Positions 16,539 through 24,061 are shown, numbered from the stretch's first letter. The stretch: 64,000 bases of DNA from Sediminicola sp035798135 (GCA_035798135.1 JAPFBR010000005.1:180342-244341), one strand, 5' to 3'. The notes: generated from the sequence alone by a model not told the origin. Program-made: numbers and translations.

Positions 16539-16757
16539 CATGTGGTGTCGCCCAGGCCATAATGATGGCGTTGTGATTCATTGATTCCTTAAACCTTTTA
16601 TAAATTGCCCTTATTCGGTCGGGCTAGGGGGTGAGTGCGTTCTGCTTGCGTTTAGATTGGTGGGCAATTTAAAAAGGAGAAGCTTTGCCCGAGCCATGGT
16701 CCAATTATTCAATTAACGTCCCCCTTCGTACTGCTTGGATTATTTATGCACCATTGG
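16539..16757. other. Cassette 17 without a recognisable protein gene
   Basis: The segment is bounded by matching cores but holds no convincing ORF on either strand; the best minus-strand frame from an ATG has 28 codons. It does contain a perfect 10-base inverted repeat, TAAATTGCCC at 16601-16610 and GGGCAATTTA at 16662-16671, enclosing a GC-rich loop. It is less AT-rich than its surroundings. It could encode a structured RNA or be the remains of a gene. Confidence 0.5.
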
Positions 16758-16953
16758 CGCTAACGCTTGGGCTAAGCGTAGTGCGGAGGCAAGGAAACTT
16801 TTCGTTTCCGTCTGCGCACGAAGCTAAAGCTTATTGTTTAGTTTTATTTTTTCTTGTCCAAAGCTAAATCCATAAGATTTAGCGACTTCATAAATATACA
16901 CAGACCTTAGCTTTAAACCCTAAAGTCCGCATTACGTTTAGGCTTTGTTGTAA
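16758..16953 (-). repeat. attC-like site 18
   Basis: This 196-bp site is nearly identical to the site at 19196-19390 (GCTAAGCGTAGTGCGGAGG, then AAGCTTATTGTTTAG, ATTTAGCGACTT, and CCGCATTACGTTTAGG). The right core GTTGTAAAAC is repeated inverted upstream of its gene over at least 10 bases. Confidence 0.84.
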
Positions 16954-16962
16954 AACGTTTTT

Positions 16963-17562
16963 TTATCCAATCCAAATTCTCAAATCCTTATTCGGAATCT
17001 GTTTTTCCCATAATCTTGTAAAAATCAGATTTGATGGTCGCACTTTTAGGTCTTGTTGATTTTTTAGTTCAATGTAATAATATCCAAACTCGGGAACATC
17101 GAGAACCATTATTTTTTTTGCTCTTTCCCCGAATTCGTATGACTGAACTCTCCAATCTGTATTTTTAGGATATATAATTTTATTAGTTTCTCTATTTTTT
17201 AAAGCAAACGAAAAGTCTCCAATGGAAACTTCCCAACCACCAAGAACTTTTACGCTATATATTCCAACAGGTAATTCTATTATTTGACCAGAATTATAAA
17301 TGCTAAAAGGAAATCTAAGTTCTAAAAATCTTAAATCCGTTTTCGAAATTTTTATTTTTTCTGGAACTTTATCTCGGTGAAGAAACCCTAAAATCTTTTT
17401 GTCGGGAGTCAGCTGGTTGTAGCTACTTTTTATATAAGGTCTAGCTCCATCTGAAGGCTCGAATTTTGTTTCCAAATATTCAATTTCCCCATTGTCCAGC
17501 TCTCTTACAGTTCCATCAATTTCAACATAAACATATTCAAATCCATCATTATTAGTCTCCAA
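16963..17562 (-). CDS. Protein of unknown function (cassette 18)
   Basis: The 199-residue product has no signal peptide and no membrane segment. The only plausible start is TTG at 17562, preceded by an in-frame stop; no in-frame ATG occurs near the N-terminus. The sequence alternates short beta strands with charged turns (FEYVYVEIDGTVRELDNGEI, LPVGIYSVKVLGGWEVSIGD, KIMVLDVPEFGYYYIELKN), suggesting an all-beta fold. No family was recognised. The spacing from the attC core to the start is about 40 bp. Confidence 0.68.
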   Translation of the reverse strand: METNNDGFEYVYVEIDGTVRELDNGEIEYLETKFEPSDGARPYIKSSYNQLTPDKKILGFLHRDKVPEKIKISKTDLRFLELRFPFSIYNSGQIIELPVGIYSVKVLGGWEVSIGDFSFALKNRETNKIIYPKNTDWRVQSYEFGERAKKIMVLDVPEFGYYYIELKNQQDLKVRPSNLIFTRLWEKQIPNKDLRIWIG

Positions 17563-17605
17563 TAGATATTATTTTATGATTGAAATTAATGTTTGTGTAA
17601 ATGTT

Positions 17606-17735
17606 TTACAACGCCTAGGCTATGATTTCGTTGTGGGAAACGTCGTAGACTTTCCACTTATGAAATCAGGCCGGTTGATGGTTTCTATTATTATTTTTTG
17701 CATAGTGCCACAATGAATTATAGCCCTTGTTGTAC
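17606..17735 (-). repeat. attC-like site 19
   Basis: This 130-bp site and the next (18435-18565) are almost the same from AACGCCTAGGCTATGATT through TGCCACAATGAATTATAGCC, although they flank unrelated genes. Read on the minus strand, the core GCGTACAAC lies a few bases after the stop of the SIMPL gene. Confidence 0.86.
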
Positions 17736-17743
17736 GCTGTAAT

Positions 17744-18418
17744 TTATTTAACTGAATACTTTACCAATATGCTTTTTTCTATAACTCCTTTATTAAAAGA
17801 GAAAGATGTAGATGTACCTCCATACGAACGAGAATAAGAAAAATTTTCGATAAAGCTTGAAATTATACCAAATTCTGATTTTGATTCGGAAATTTGAATA
17901 ATCTCTCCAACTTTCCTTCCGCTCAGTTCCCCAATTAGTTCAGCCCTTTCCTTGGCTTTTTTCAATAATCTGATATAAATTTCTCTAATCTTCATATCCT
18001 TATTTTCATATTTTACATCCGTCATGTAGAAATTTATGCCCTCTTGTTTCATTCTTGTTTTAAAATCTTCTTTTTGAACAGAATCTTTTATTTTGACCAT
18101 GAAATTCTTTTTATCGGTCGGTTCCATGGTAATGTTGGCCTCTGGATTTCCGCTCAATCTAAATTCGTACCCCAATTTTTCTAAAAGAGAATCAATTTTT
18201 TCTTCTGACTGTCTGAGCTTTTCAGAAAATTCATCTTTCGTGTTCGGATTTTCATAGTCGTATTCAAATTTAAGTCCACTAGTGACTTGGAACTCATATG
18301 ATAATGGTTTTAAACTAATGGTGTCATTCACCATAACTTCTATAAATTTATCTTGAGCTAATGAATTTGCAAACCCACCAACAGTGAGTAATAATAAAAG
18401 AGTAAATTTATTTTTCAT
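17744..18418 (-). CDS. Exported SIMPL (DUF541) domain protein (cassette 19)
   Basis: The 224-residue product has a signal peptide ending near SLAQ (residue 22). The C-terminal half carries the SIMPL signature: a helix 'RLLKKAKERAELIGELSGRK' followed by VGEIIQISES and a final strand. SIMPL proteins (DUF541, including mammalian SIMPL and bacterial YggE) are periplasmic or cytoplasmic and poorly understood, with links to oxidative stress. The middle region (EKIDSLLEKLGYEFRLSGNP) is as expected for the family. No lesion was seen. Confidence 0.75.
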   Translation of the reverse strand: MKNKFTLLLLLTVGGFANSLAQDKFIEVMVNDTISLKPLSYEFQVTSGLKFEYDYENPNTKDEFSEKLRQSEEKIDSLLEKLGYEFRLSGNPEANITMEPTDKKNFMVKIKDSVQKEDFKTRMKQEGINFYMTDVKYENKDMKIREIYIRLLKKAKERAELIGELSGRKVGEIIQISESKSEFGIISSFIENFSYSRSYGGTSTSFSFNKGVIEKSILVKYSVK

Positions 18419-18434
18419 GTGATTTTCTTATTGC

Positions 18435-18565
18435 GTACAACGCCTAGGCTATGATTTCGTTGTGGGAAACGTCGTAGACTTTTCCACTTATGAAATTAGG
18501 CCGTTTAATGGCTAATATTATTGTTTTTTGCATTCTGCCACAATGAATTATAGCCATTGTTGTAA
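18435..18565 (-). repeat. attC-like site 20
   Basis: This 131-bp site is a near-copy of the one at 17606-17735. The right core GTTGTAAAC matches the inverted copy at 19194-19202 upstream of its gene; the left core GTACAAC matches that of the SIMPL cassette. Confidence 0.86.
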
Positions 18566-18573
18566 ACTGGCTA

Positions 18574-19182
18574 TTATGCAATTTGTTCTATACGGCAATT
18601 TTCGCATTCTGGATTTGAGCTAACAAAATCAGCAATTGAATTTTTTATATTCTCAAATGAATCTCCATAAAAATATAACGCAGTTTCTGTGTTTCCTTCC
18701 CAATATCTAAGAATACTATTTTCTATTTTAGCCAGTCTTCTAATTTCAACAGCTATAGCTTTAGAGTCAGAGTTTTTATAGACTTCGTCCGATAGATTTA
18801 TTCCGTCGAGATAAATTCCTAGACCTTCTTTTTTTCCAAATTCAATTTTTTGGTCAGTTTTTTCTATTGTCAATTTAGAGCCTTTTGGAGCACCGAGCTC
18901 TTCCAGTTTGTCAATAATTGCTTTAATATGCCCTTCATTTATTTTATCAGACTTTAATTGGATTTCAATATCGCAATATTCTAATTCTCCCGATTTCATT
19001 TGCATTGTGCCTCCACCTGTAACTTCCCCAATTCCATTTGCTTGAAGAAATTCGTCCAAAGGATCTTCATAGATTTCTCCTCTGTCAATTGGCATTACTT
19101 TATCATTAATAGTGGCGACTACAAAATTTTCAGAATCCTCTACTTTTTCTTGAATTCCTAAAAGTTTTTTAAAAAAGTTCAT
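18574..19182 (-). CDS. Protein of unknown function (cassette 20)
   Basis: The 202-residue soluble protein starts at the ATG 19182. The N-terminus is MNFFKKLLGIQEKVEDSE, which could be an amphipathic helix. Two parts are visible: residues about 20-125, with 'DRGEIYEDPLDEFLQANG' and IGEVTGGGTMQ (a beta-rich region with a glycine turn), and a C-terminal part ending in a Cys pair (ECENCRIEQIA). The layout loosely resembles small immunity-type or DUF proteins, but I do not recognise a family. It sits in a cassette with well-matched flanking cores. Confidence 0.68.
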   Translation of the reverse strand: MNFFKKLLGIQEKVEDSENFVVATINDKVMPIDRGEIYEDPLDEFLQANGIGEVTGGGTMQMKSGELEYCDIEIQLKSDKINEGHIKAIIDKLEELGAPKGSKLTIEKTDQKIEFGKKEGLGIYLDGINLSDEVYKNSDSKAIAVEIRRLAKIENSILRYWEGNTETALYFYGDSFENIKNSIADFVSSNPECENCRIEQIA

Positions 19183-19195
19183 ATTTTCAGCTTGT

Positions 19196-19390
19196 TTACA
19201 ACGCCTGAGCTAAGCGTAGTGCGGTGGTAAGGAAACATTTCGTTTCCGTCTGCGCACGAAGCTAAAGCTTATTGTTTAGTTTTATTTTTCTTGTCCAAAG
19301 CTAAATCCATAAGATTTAGCGACTTTATAAATATACTCAGACCTTTCGGTTTTGCCCTAAAGTCCGCATTACGTTTAGGTTTTGTTAGGG
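19196..19390 (-). repeat. attC-like site 21
   Basis: This 195-bp site is a near-copy of the one at 16758-16953. The TAA of the upstream gene (19385-19387) lies inside its GCCCTAAC core. The core GTTAGGGCAA matches the inverted copy at 19875-19884 over 10 bases. Confidence 0.85.
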
Positions 19391-19852
19391 CAAGTTTTTA
19401 TTTCCGTTAATATCGTCATCAGTCCCTAAAATTCCATCACTACCCATAGATTTCAGAACATAATTTAGTCCATTGTCCAACTGTTCGTAATGAAATTCAT
19501 TATTCCAATAGTCCAGCGTAATATTTTGCCGTAACGGATTGTTTCTGATAATTATATTAAGTTCTTTAGGATAAATCCCTAAGTCCTTTTTTTCGTCAAT
19601 TAGTATTGTCGTAATCTCCGCAATTTTTGCTGTTGTTTCTTCGGTTCCTTTATTGCCAAAATAAAAAATTCCGAGTAAAATTCGCGCAACGATAATAAAT
19701 CCAACCGCAATTAGTAGTATTTGAATTGAGGGTCGAATCATCAATTTTTTGGGAAGATTGTTCTCTTTTTCAAATTTCCGTCTTGCTTTTTTCTTTTTCC
19801 AGAATTTTAAGTCCTCCCAGATTAAAAGAAGTTCTGCAATGATTTCTCCCAT
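19385..19852 (-). CDS. Membrane protein with GspG-like C-terminal domain (cassette 21)
   Basis: The 155-residue product starts at ATG 19852. There is one transmembrane helix at about residues 45-67 (IQILLIAVGFIIVARILLGIFYF). After it, the segment from 'AEITTILIDEKKDLGIYPKE' to 'YVLKSMGSDGILGTDDDING' has the calcium-binding 'S.GxDGxxGTxDDI' ending of the T2SSG major-pseudopilin C-terminal domain. There is no prepilin peptidase site at the N-terminus, so it is not a pseudopilin. Bacteroidota generally lack a classical type II system. It is the rightmost cassette and would be first after an attI. Confidence 0.72.
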   Translation of the reverse strand: MGEIIAELLLIWEDLKFWKKKKARRKFEKENNLPKKLMIRPSIQILLIAVGFIIVARILLGIFYFGNKGTEETTAKIAEITTILIDEKKDLGIYPKELNIIIRNNPLRQNITLDYWNNEFHYEQLDNGLNYVLKSMGSDGILGTDDDINGNKNLP

Positions 19853-19877
19853 TCGAAATATTGATTTTTTAAATTTG

Positions 19878-19932
19878 CCCTAACAATTGGATAAAGTGAT
19901 GTTATTCACTTTACATCTATTTTGTGTTGTAT
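19878..19932 (-). repeat. attC-like site 22 (right end of array)
   Basis: This 55-bp site has a stem TAAAGTGA (19892-19899) with TCACTTTA (19906-19913), a left core CCCTAAC and a right core GTTGTAT. On the minus strand it lies upstream of the last cassette, where an attI would be expected in a complete integron. It looks like an attC, so the array seems to have lost its integrase end. Confidence 0.55.
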
Positions 19933-20104
19933 AAATATAGAAAATAATAGTCAAATTGCGCCTTTGGGATGATATTGTGCAAAAGGACAGCAAACGAGTA
20001 CAAATATTTACAAATGAATATGACTTTTGGTGCTTGGTCTAAGTGTAAATAGATGCTACGTGTAGCGCAAGGGAGTTAAAACGGCAAATATCCCAAAATT
20101 AAAA
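19933..20104. other. Boundary segment between cassette array and core chromosome
   Basis: About 170 AT-rich bases lie between the last attC-like site and the rpoD terminator. A TTTGACTATTATTTTC stretch followed by TATATTTA on the minus strand (about 19936-19960) could be a promoter reading into the array, but it fits neither the TTTG-N19-TAnnTTTG rule nor a classical one exactly. No integrase remnant is visible. Confidence 0.3.
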
Positions 20105-20127
20105 AACTCCGGTAATCAGCCGGAGTT
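20105..20127 (-). terminator. Rho-independent terminator after rpoD
   Basis: The arms AACTCCGG and CCGGAGTT are separated by seven bases and followed on the minus strand by a T-rich run. It lies about 110 bp past the rpoD stop and would separate rpoD transcription from the cassette array. Confidence 0.8.
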
Positions 20128-20239
20128 TATTCATCAATCAAAAAACGAACAGTCATGATAACTGTTGTTATTGTATGCAAATTACAACTTTATTACCAAG
20201 ACACCAATAGGGCAGGTAAGATTGTAATATTGCCTTGGG

Positions 20240-21103
20240 CTAGCCCAAATAGGTTTTTAATATTTTGCTTCTAGAAGTGTGCTTTAACCTTCTGATCGCT
20301 TTTTCCTTAATTTGGCGAACCCGTTCCCTGGTCAGGTCAAAAGTTTCTCCAATCTCTTCCAAGGTCATGGAATGTTGTCCTGCAAGACCAAAGTACAAAC
20401 GGATCACGTCCGCTTCCCTTGGGGTCAAGGTTTCCAAAGCACGTTCTATTTCCGTACGCAAAGATTCATGCAATAATTCCCTGTCTGGATTTGGAGATTC
20501 CCCACTACGCAATACATCGTAAAGGTTGGAATCTTCTCCATCGATCAAAGGGGCATCCATGGATACGTGACGGCCAGAGTTCTTCAAAGATTGTTTTACG
20601 TCTTCAACGGTCATATCCAACTCTTTTGCAATCTCTTCTGCAGAAGGCTGTCTTTCGTGAGCCTGCTCCAAGAAAGCAAAGGTTTTGTTGATCTTGTTGA
20701 TAGAACCAATCTTGTTCAATGGCAAACGCACAATACGTGACTGTTCTGCCAACGCCTGTAAAATGGATTGACGAATCCACCAAACAGCATAGGAGATAAA
20801 TTTAAAACCCCTGGTTTCGTCAAAACGCTGTGCAGCTTTAATCAATCCCAGATTACCTTCATTGATCAAATCGGGTAGGGTTAGTCCTTGGTTTTGATAT
20901 TGCTTGGCAACAGAAACGACAAAACGAAGGTTTGCCTTGGTCAATTTCTCAAGTGCGGATTGGTCACCGGCCTTGATACGTTGTGCCAATTCTACTTCTT
21001 CATCTGCTGTTATAAGGTCTACTTTGCCAATTTCTTGCAAGTATTTGTCCAAGGAGGCGGTTTCCCTGTTGGTAACCTGTTTTGTAATCTTAAGCTGTCT
21101 CAT
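20240..21103 (-). CDS. rpoD: RNA polymerase primary sigma factor RpoD (SigA)
   Basis: The 287-residue protein has the short size typical of the Bacteroidota housekeeping sigma factor. Region 1.2 is SLDKYLQEIGKVDLIT, region 2 contains LPDLINEGNLGLIKAAQRFD and FISYAVWWIRQSILQAL, and region 4 ends with TLEEIGETFDLTRERVRQIK, the helix-turn-helix that reads the -35 element. It lacks the long acidic region 1.1 and the spacer of E. coli sigma-70. It recognises the lineage-specific TTTG/TAnnTTTG promoters, of which several candidates occur in this window. It stands alone with its own terminator, next to the cassette array. Confidence 0.97.
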   Translation of the reverse strand: MRQLKITKQVTNRETASLDKYLQEIGKVDLITADEEVELAQRIKAGDQSALEKLTKANLRFVVSVAKQYQNQGLTLPDLINEGNLGLIKAAQRFDETRGFKFISYAVWWIRQSILQALAEQSRIVRLPLNKIGSINKINKTFAFLEQAHERQPSAEEIAKELDMTVEDVKQSLKNSGRHVSMDAPLIDGEDSNLYDVLRSGESPNPDRELLHESLRTEIERALETLTPREADVIRLYFGLAGQHSMTLEEIGETFDLTRERVRQIKEKAIRRLKHTSRSKILKTYLG

Positions 21104-21237
21104 TTAGGTTTTTCCTTTCTATAAATTAGATGTGCAATACAAAGGCTGCATAAGGTTATACGTTGAAAAACAGGAAATGTTACAATTTATTTGATATTAA
21201 TTTCATATTTCAGTCAAAACACTCCCTTTTAACAGTA

Positions 21238-21268
21238 AAAAGCCCCAACGGGATCCGTTGGGGCTTTA
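21238..21268 (-). terminator. Rho-independent terminator after pnp
   Basis: The strong hairpin AAAGCCCCAACGG / CCGTTGGGGCTTT is followed on the minus strand by TTTT. It lies 22 bp past the pnp stop codon. Confidence 0.88.
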
Positions 21269-21289
21269 AATATCTAAATAGATGGAGTC

Positions 21290-23512
21290 TTAATCCCTTC
21301 TTGGTTTACGATCTCTATCGCTACCACGTCGGTCATTTCCTCTTCTATCGTTTCCACGATCTTCACGTGGTGGTCTTTCCTTATAACCTTCTGGTTTTGG
21401 CAATAAAGCCTTACGGGATACCTTATCTTTTCTGGTCCTAGGATCCAATCCAAAATATTTCACGTCAAATACGTCACCCATGTTTACCACATCGGACACA
21501 TTTTCTGTGCGTTCCCAAGCCAATTCGGATACGTGCAACAATACTTCGTTCCCTGGGGCATCCAAATATTCTACAACGGCACCAAAATCAAGCATCTTGA
21601 TAACTTTTACTTCGTAAACGCTACCTACAGTTGGCTTGAACATCAATGAATCGATTTTTGCCAATACGGCATCAATACCTTCTTGATTTGTTCCCAAAAT
21701 TTCTACAATACCTTCCTCGGTAACAGGATCTTCATTGATAACAATGGTACAACCAGTTACTTTTTGAAGTTCTTGGATCACTTTTCCACCAGGTCCGATC
21801 AAGGCACCAATGAATTCGTTTGGAATGGTACGCGTAATCATTTTCGGAGAATGTGGTTTCACATCTTCGTTTGGTGCAGCAATAGTTTCGGTAAGCTTAC
21901 CAAGGATATGAATACGACCTGCTTGTGCCTGCTTTAATGCATTTACAAGAATTTCATAAGACAATCCTTTTACTTTAATATCCATTTGGCAAGCAGTAAT
22001 ACCATCGGCAGTACCAGTTACCTTAAAGTCCATATCCCCTAAGTGATCTTCATCACCCAAAATATCGGATAAAACGGCATACTTGCCTGTTTCGCCACCA
22101 GAAATTAATCCCATAGCAATACCTGAGACTGGTTTTGTTAATTTAACACCGGCATCCATTAACGCCATTGTTCCAGCACAAACTGTTGCCATGGAAGAAG
22201 AACCGTTAGATTCCAATACCTCGGAAACAACACGTACGGTATAAGGACAATCAACAGGGATCATTCCTTTTAAGGCACGTTGAGCCAAGTTACCATGTCC
22301 AACTTCTCTTCTAGACGTACCACGAAGGGGTTTAGCCTCACCGGTACAGAATGGAGGGAAGTTATAATGTAGGTAGAATGTCTCCTCACCTTCGTAGGAT
22401 GGCATGTCTATTTTGTTGGCTTCTCTTGAAGTACCTAAGGTTACCGTGGCCAATGCCTGGGTCTCACCTCTGGTAAAAATTGCAGAACCGTGTGTAGAGG
22501 GCAAATAATCAACCTCACACCAGATAGGTCTGATCTCATCTGTTTTACGACCATCTAAACGCAAGCCTTCATTTAAGGTAAGGTCACGGATGGCAGCTTT
22601 TTCTGCTTTAGAGTAGTATTTAGAAACTAAACCACCGAAATCCTGAAGTTCCTCTTCGGAAAAAGTGGCTTTTATTTCTTCTTTGATCTCCTGAAAAGAA
22701 GCACTACGCTCATGTTTGGCAGATCCGGCTTTAGCTACTGCATATACCTTATCGTAGGCCAATTCATGAATTTTCTTAGCCAATTCCTCGTCTTCCCTTT
22801 CGGTATCGTACTCACGTACTTCCTTCTTGCCAAAAGCTTCGGCAAGTCTAATTTGGGCAGCACATTGTAGTTTAATGTGATCATGTGCGAACTTAATGGC
22901 TTCCACCATATCTTCTTCGCTAATTTCCTTCATCTCACCTTCTACCATCATCACGGAGTCTGCAGAAGCGCCAATCATCATATCGATGTCAGATTCTTTT
23001 AACTGTGATCTTGTAGGGTTAATTATGAATTCTCCATTTACACGGCCTACTCTTGCTTCAGAGATGGCACATTCAAAAGGAAAATCTGAAAGTTGTATTG
23101 CCGCAGACGCAGCCAAACCGGCCATAGCTTCTGGCATAACATCCTCGTCATGAGACATTAATTGGATCATCACTTGCGTTTCCGCGTGGTAATCTTTTGG
23201 AAACAAAGGACGAAGAACACGGTCAACCAATCTCATGGTCAATACCTCACCATCACTTGGTCTTGCTTCTCTTTTGAAGAAACCTCCTGGATAGCGACCA
23301 GAAGCTGCGAATTTTTCGCGATAATCTACTGTTAAAGGTAGAAAGTCAAGATCGCTTTGTTTGTAATTGGAAACAACTGTACATAATAACATACATTTTC
23401 CCGACTGGACAACCACAGAACCATGGGCCTGTTTTGCCAATTTTCCGGTTTCGATAGAAATTTCCCTACCGTCACCTAGGTCTATGACCTCTTTAAAAAC
23501 TTTTGGAATCAT
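21290..23512 (-). CDS. pnp: Polyribonucleotide nucleotidyltransferase (PNPase)
   Basis: The 740-residue product is full length. Two RNase PH domains come first (about residues 10-220 and 310-540, the second with LRGTSRREVGHGNLAQRAL and SDILGDEDHLGDMDFKVTGT), joined by a helical domain. A KH domain with IGPGGKVIQELQ and an S1 domain with GSVYEVKVIKMLDFGAVVEY follow. The tail is Arg/Asp/Gly-rich (RGNDRRGNDRRGSDRDRKPR). PNPase degrades RNA 3'-5' using phosphate and also adds tails. It lies downstream of rpsO, an order common across bacteria, but each gene here has its own terminator. Confidence 0.98.
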   Translation of the reverse strand: MIPKVFKEVIDLGDGREISIETGKLAKQAHGSVVVQSGKCMLLCTVVSNYKQSDLDFLPLTVDYREKFAASGRYPGGFFKREARPSDGEVLTMRLVDRVLRPLFPKDYHAETQVMIQLMSHDEDVMPEAMAGLAASAAIQLSDFPFECAISEARVGRVNGEFIINPTRSQLKESDIDMMIGASADSVMMVEGEMKEISEEDMVEAIKFAHDHIKLQCAAQIRLAEAFGKKEVREYDTEREDEELAKKIHELAYDKVYAVAKAGSAKHERSASFQEIKEEIKATFSEEELQDFGGLVSKYYSKAEKAAIRDLTLNEGLRLDGRKTDEIRPIWCEVDYLPSTHGSAIFTRGETQALATVTLGTSREANKIDMPSYEGEETFYLHYNFPPFCTGEAKPLRGTSRREVGHGNLAQRALKGMIPVDCPYTVRVVSEVLESNGSSSMATVCAGTMALMDAGVKLTKPVSGIAMGLISGGETGKYAVLSDILGDEDHLGDMDFKVTGTADGITACQMDIKVKGLSYEILVNALKQAQAGRIHILGKLTETIAAPNEDVKPHSPKMITRTIPNEFIGALIGPGGKVIQELQKVTGCTIVINEDPVTEEGIVEILGTNQEGIDAVLAKIDSLMFKPTVGSVYEVKVIKMLDFGAVVEYLDAPGNEVLLHVSELAWERTENVSDVVNMGDVFDVKYFGLDPRTRKDKVSRKALLPKPEGYKERPPREDRGNDRRGNDRRGSDRDRKPRRD

Positions 23513-23710
23513 AAATTTTAATTAGAACCTGCGAATTACAGATTAGTTAAACAATGGTCTTTTCGTCTTACCTAGACGGACTGTGTTGTTGTGTTGTTGT
23601 TGTGTGTTGGACCAATGAAAAACTATGTGCAAGCTTTTTATTTTGCCTCAAATAATTGATTTTGAGGATTTTGTATTGGGTTTTCTCCGATAGTGAAGTC
23701 AACCTATAAA

Positions 23711-23735
23711 AAAGGGGAAGCTCAGCTTCCCCTTT
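23711..23735 (-). terminator. Rho-independent terminator after rpsO
   Basis: The arms AAAGGGGAAGCT and AGCTTCCCCTTT have a one-base loop and are followed on the minus strand by a T run. The structure starts 5 bp beyond the rpsO stop. Confidence 0.9.
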
Positions 23736-23739
23736 AAAA

Positions 23740-24009
23740 TTATTTTCTGATGCCCAATTCTTTGATGATAAGACGATATCTTACAATATCCTTTTTGATC
23801 AAATAATCCAATAGACTTCTTCTTTTACCTACCAACATTACGAGGGAACGCTCAGTGTTGAAATCCTTGCGGTTTCTTTTTAAGTGTTCCGTTAAGTGGT
23901 TGATTCTGTAGGTGAACAAAGCGATTTGTCCTTCTGCCGAACCTGTGTTCTTCTCAGATTCGCCGTGTTTTTTAAAGATCTCGGCCTTTACTTCTTTAGA
24001 TAAATACAT
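23740..24009 (-). CDS. rpsO: 30S ribosomal protein S15
   Basis: The 89-residue product is the standard length. It has the characteristic segments GSAEGQIALFTYRINHLTEH, LKRNRKDFNTERSLVMLVGK and RRSLLDYL. S15 binds the central domain of 16S rRNA early in 30S assembly. It has a good upstream promoter and its own terminator, so it is expressed as a single gene ahead of pnp. Confidence 0.98.
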   Translation of the reverse strand: MYLSKEVKAEIFKKHGESEKNTGSAEGQIALFTYRINHLTEHLKRNRKDFNTERSLVMLVGKRRSLLDYLIKKDIVRYRLIIKELGIRK

Positions 24010-24061
24010 TCCAATATTGTTTAATGATTTTTATGTATGTGATTGATTTTCAATCAGGGCG

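Larger units (their letters stand above)
35..19932 (-). mobile_element. Integron-type gene cassette array without visible integrase (CALIN-like)
   Basis: About 21 units, all with genes on the minus strand, are separated by 22 imperfect palindromes. Read on the minus strand, each palindrome begins with an RYYYAAC-like core near the stop codon of one gene and ends with a CGTTRKR core just upstream of the next. In most units the core before the gene and the core after the same gene are reverse complements over 8-14 bases (for example GTTGTAAAAC at 17603-17612 against 16947-16956). This is expected of integron cassettes, because both cores derive from one circular-form site. Inner arms are also conserved: GGCTATRA on the left and TATAGCC on the right of the plus strand. 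No tyrosine recombinase or attI is visible, and the right end abuts the rpoD region. The array may continue left of the window. Mobility is inferred, not shown. Confidence 0.82.

Noticed and set aside
16685..16867. Plus-strand 60-codon ORF
   Set aside because: It crosses the cassette boundary and the attC at 16758, and is antisense to the array direction.
663..19390. Regularly spaced repeats considered as a CRISPR array
   Set aside because: The repeats are long palindromes of varying length separated by full genes, and no cas genes are present.
1..19932. A genomic island carried by a transposon or prophage
   Set aside because: No transposase, phage or conjugation gene, target duplication or terminal repeat was seen; the unit structure is explained better by cassettes.
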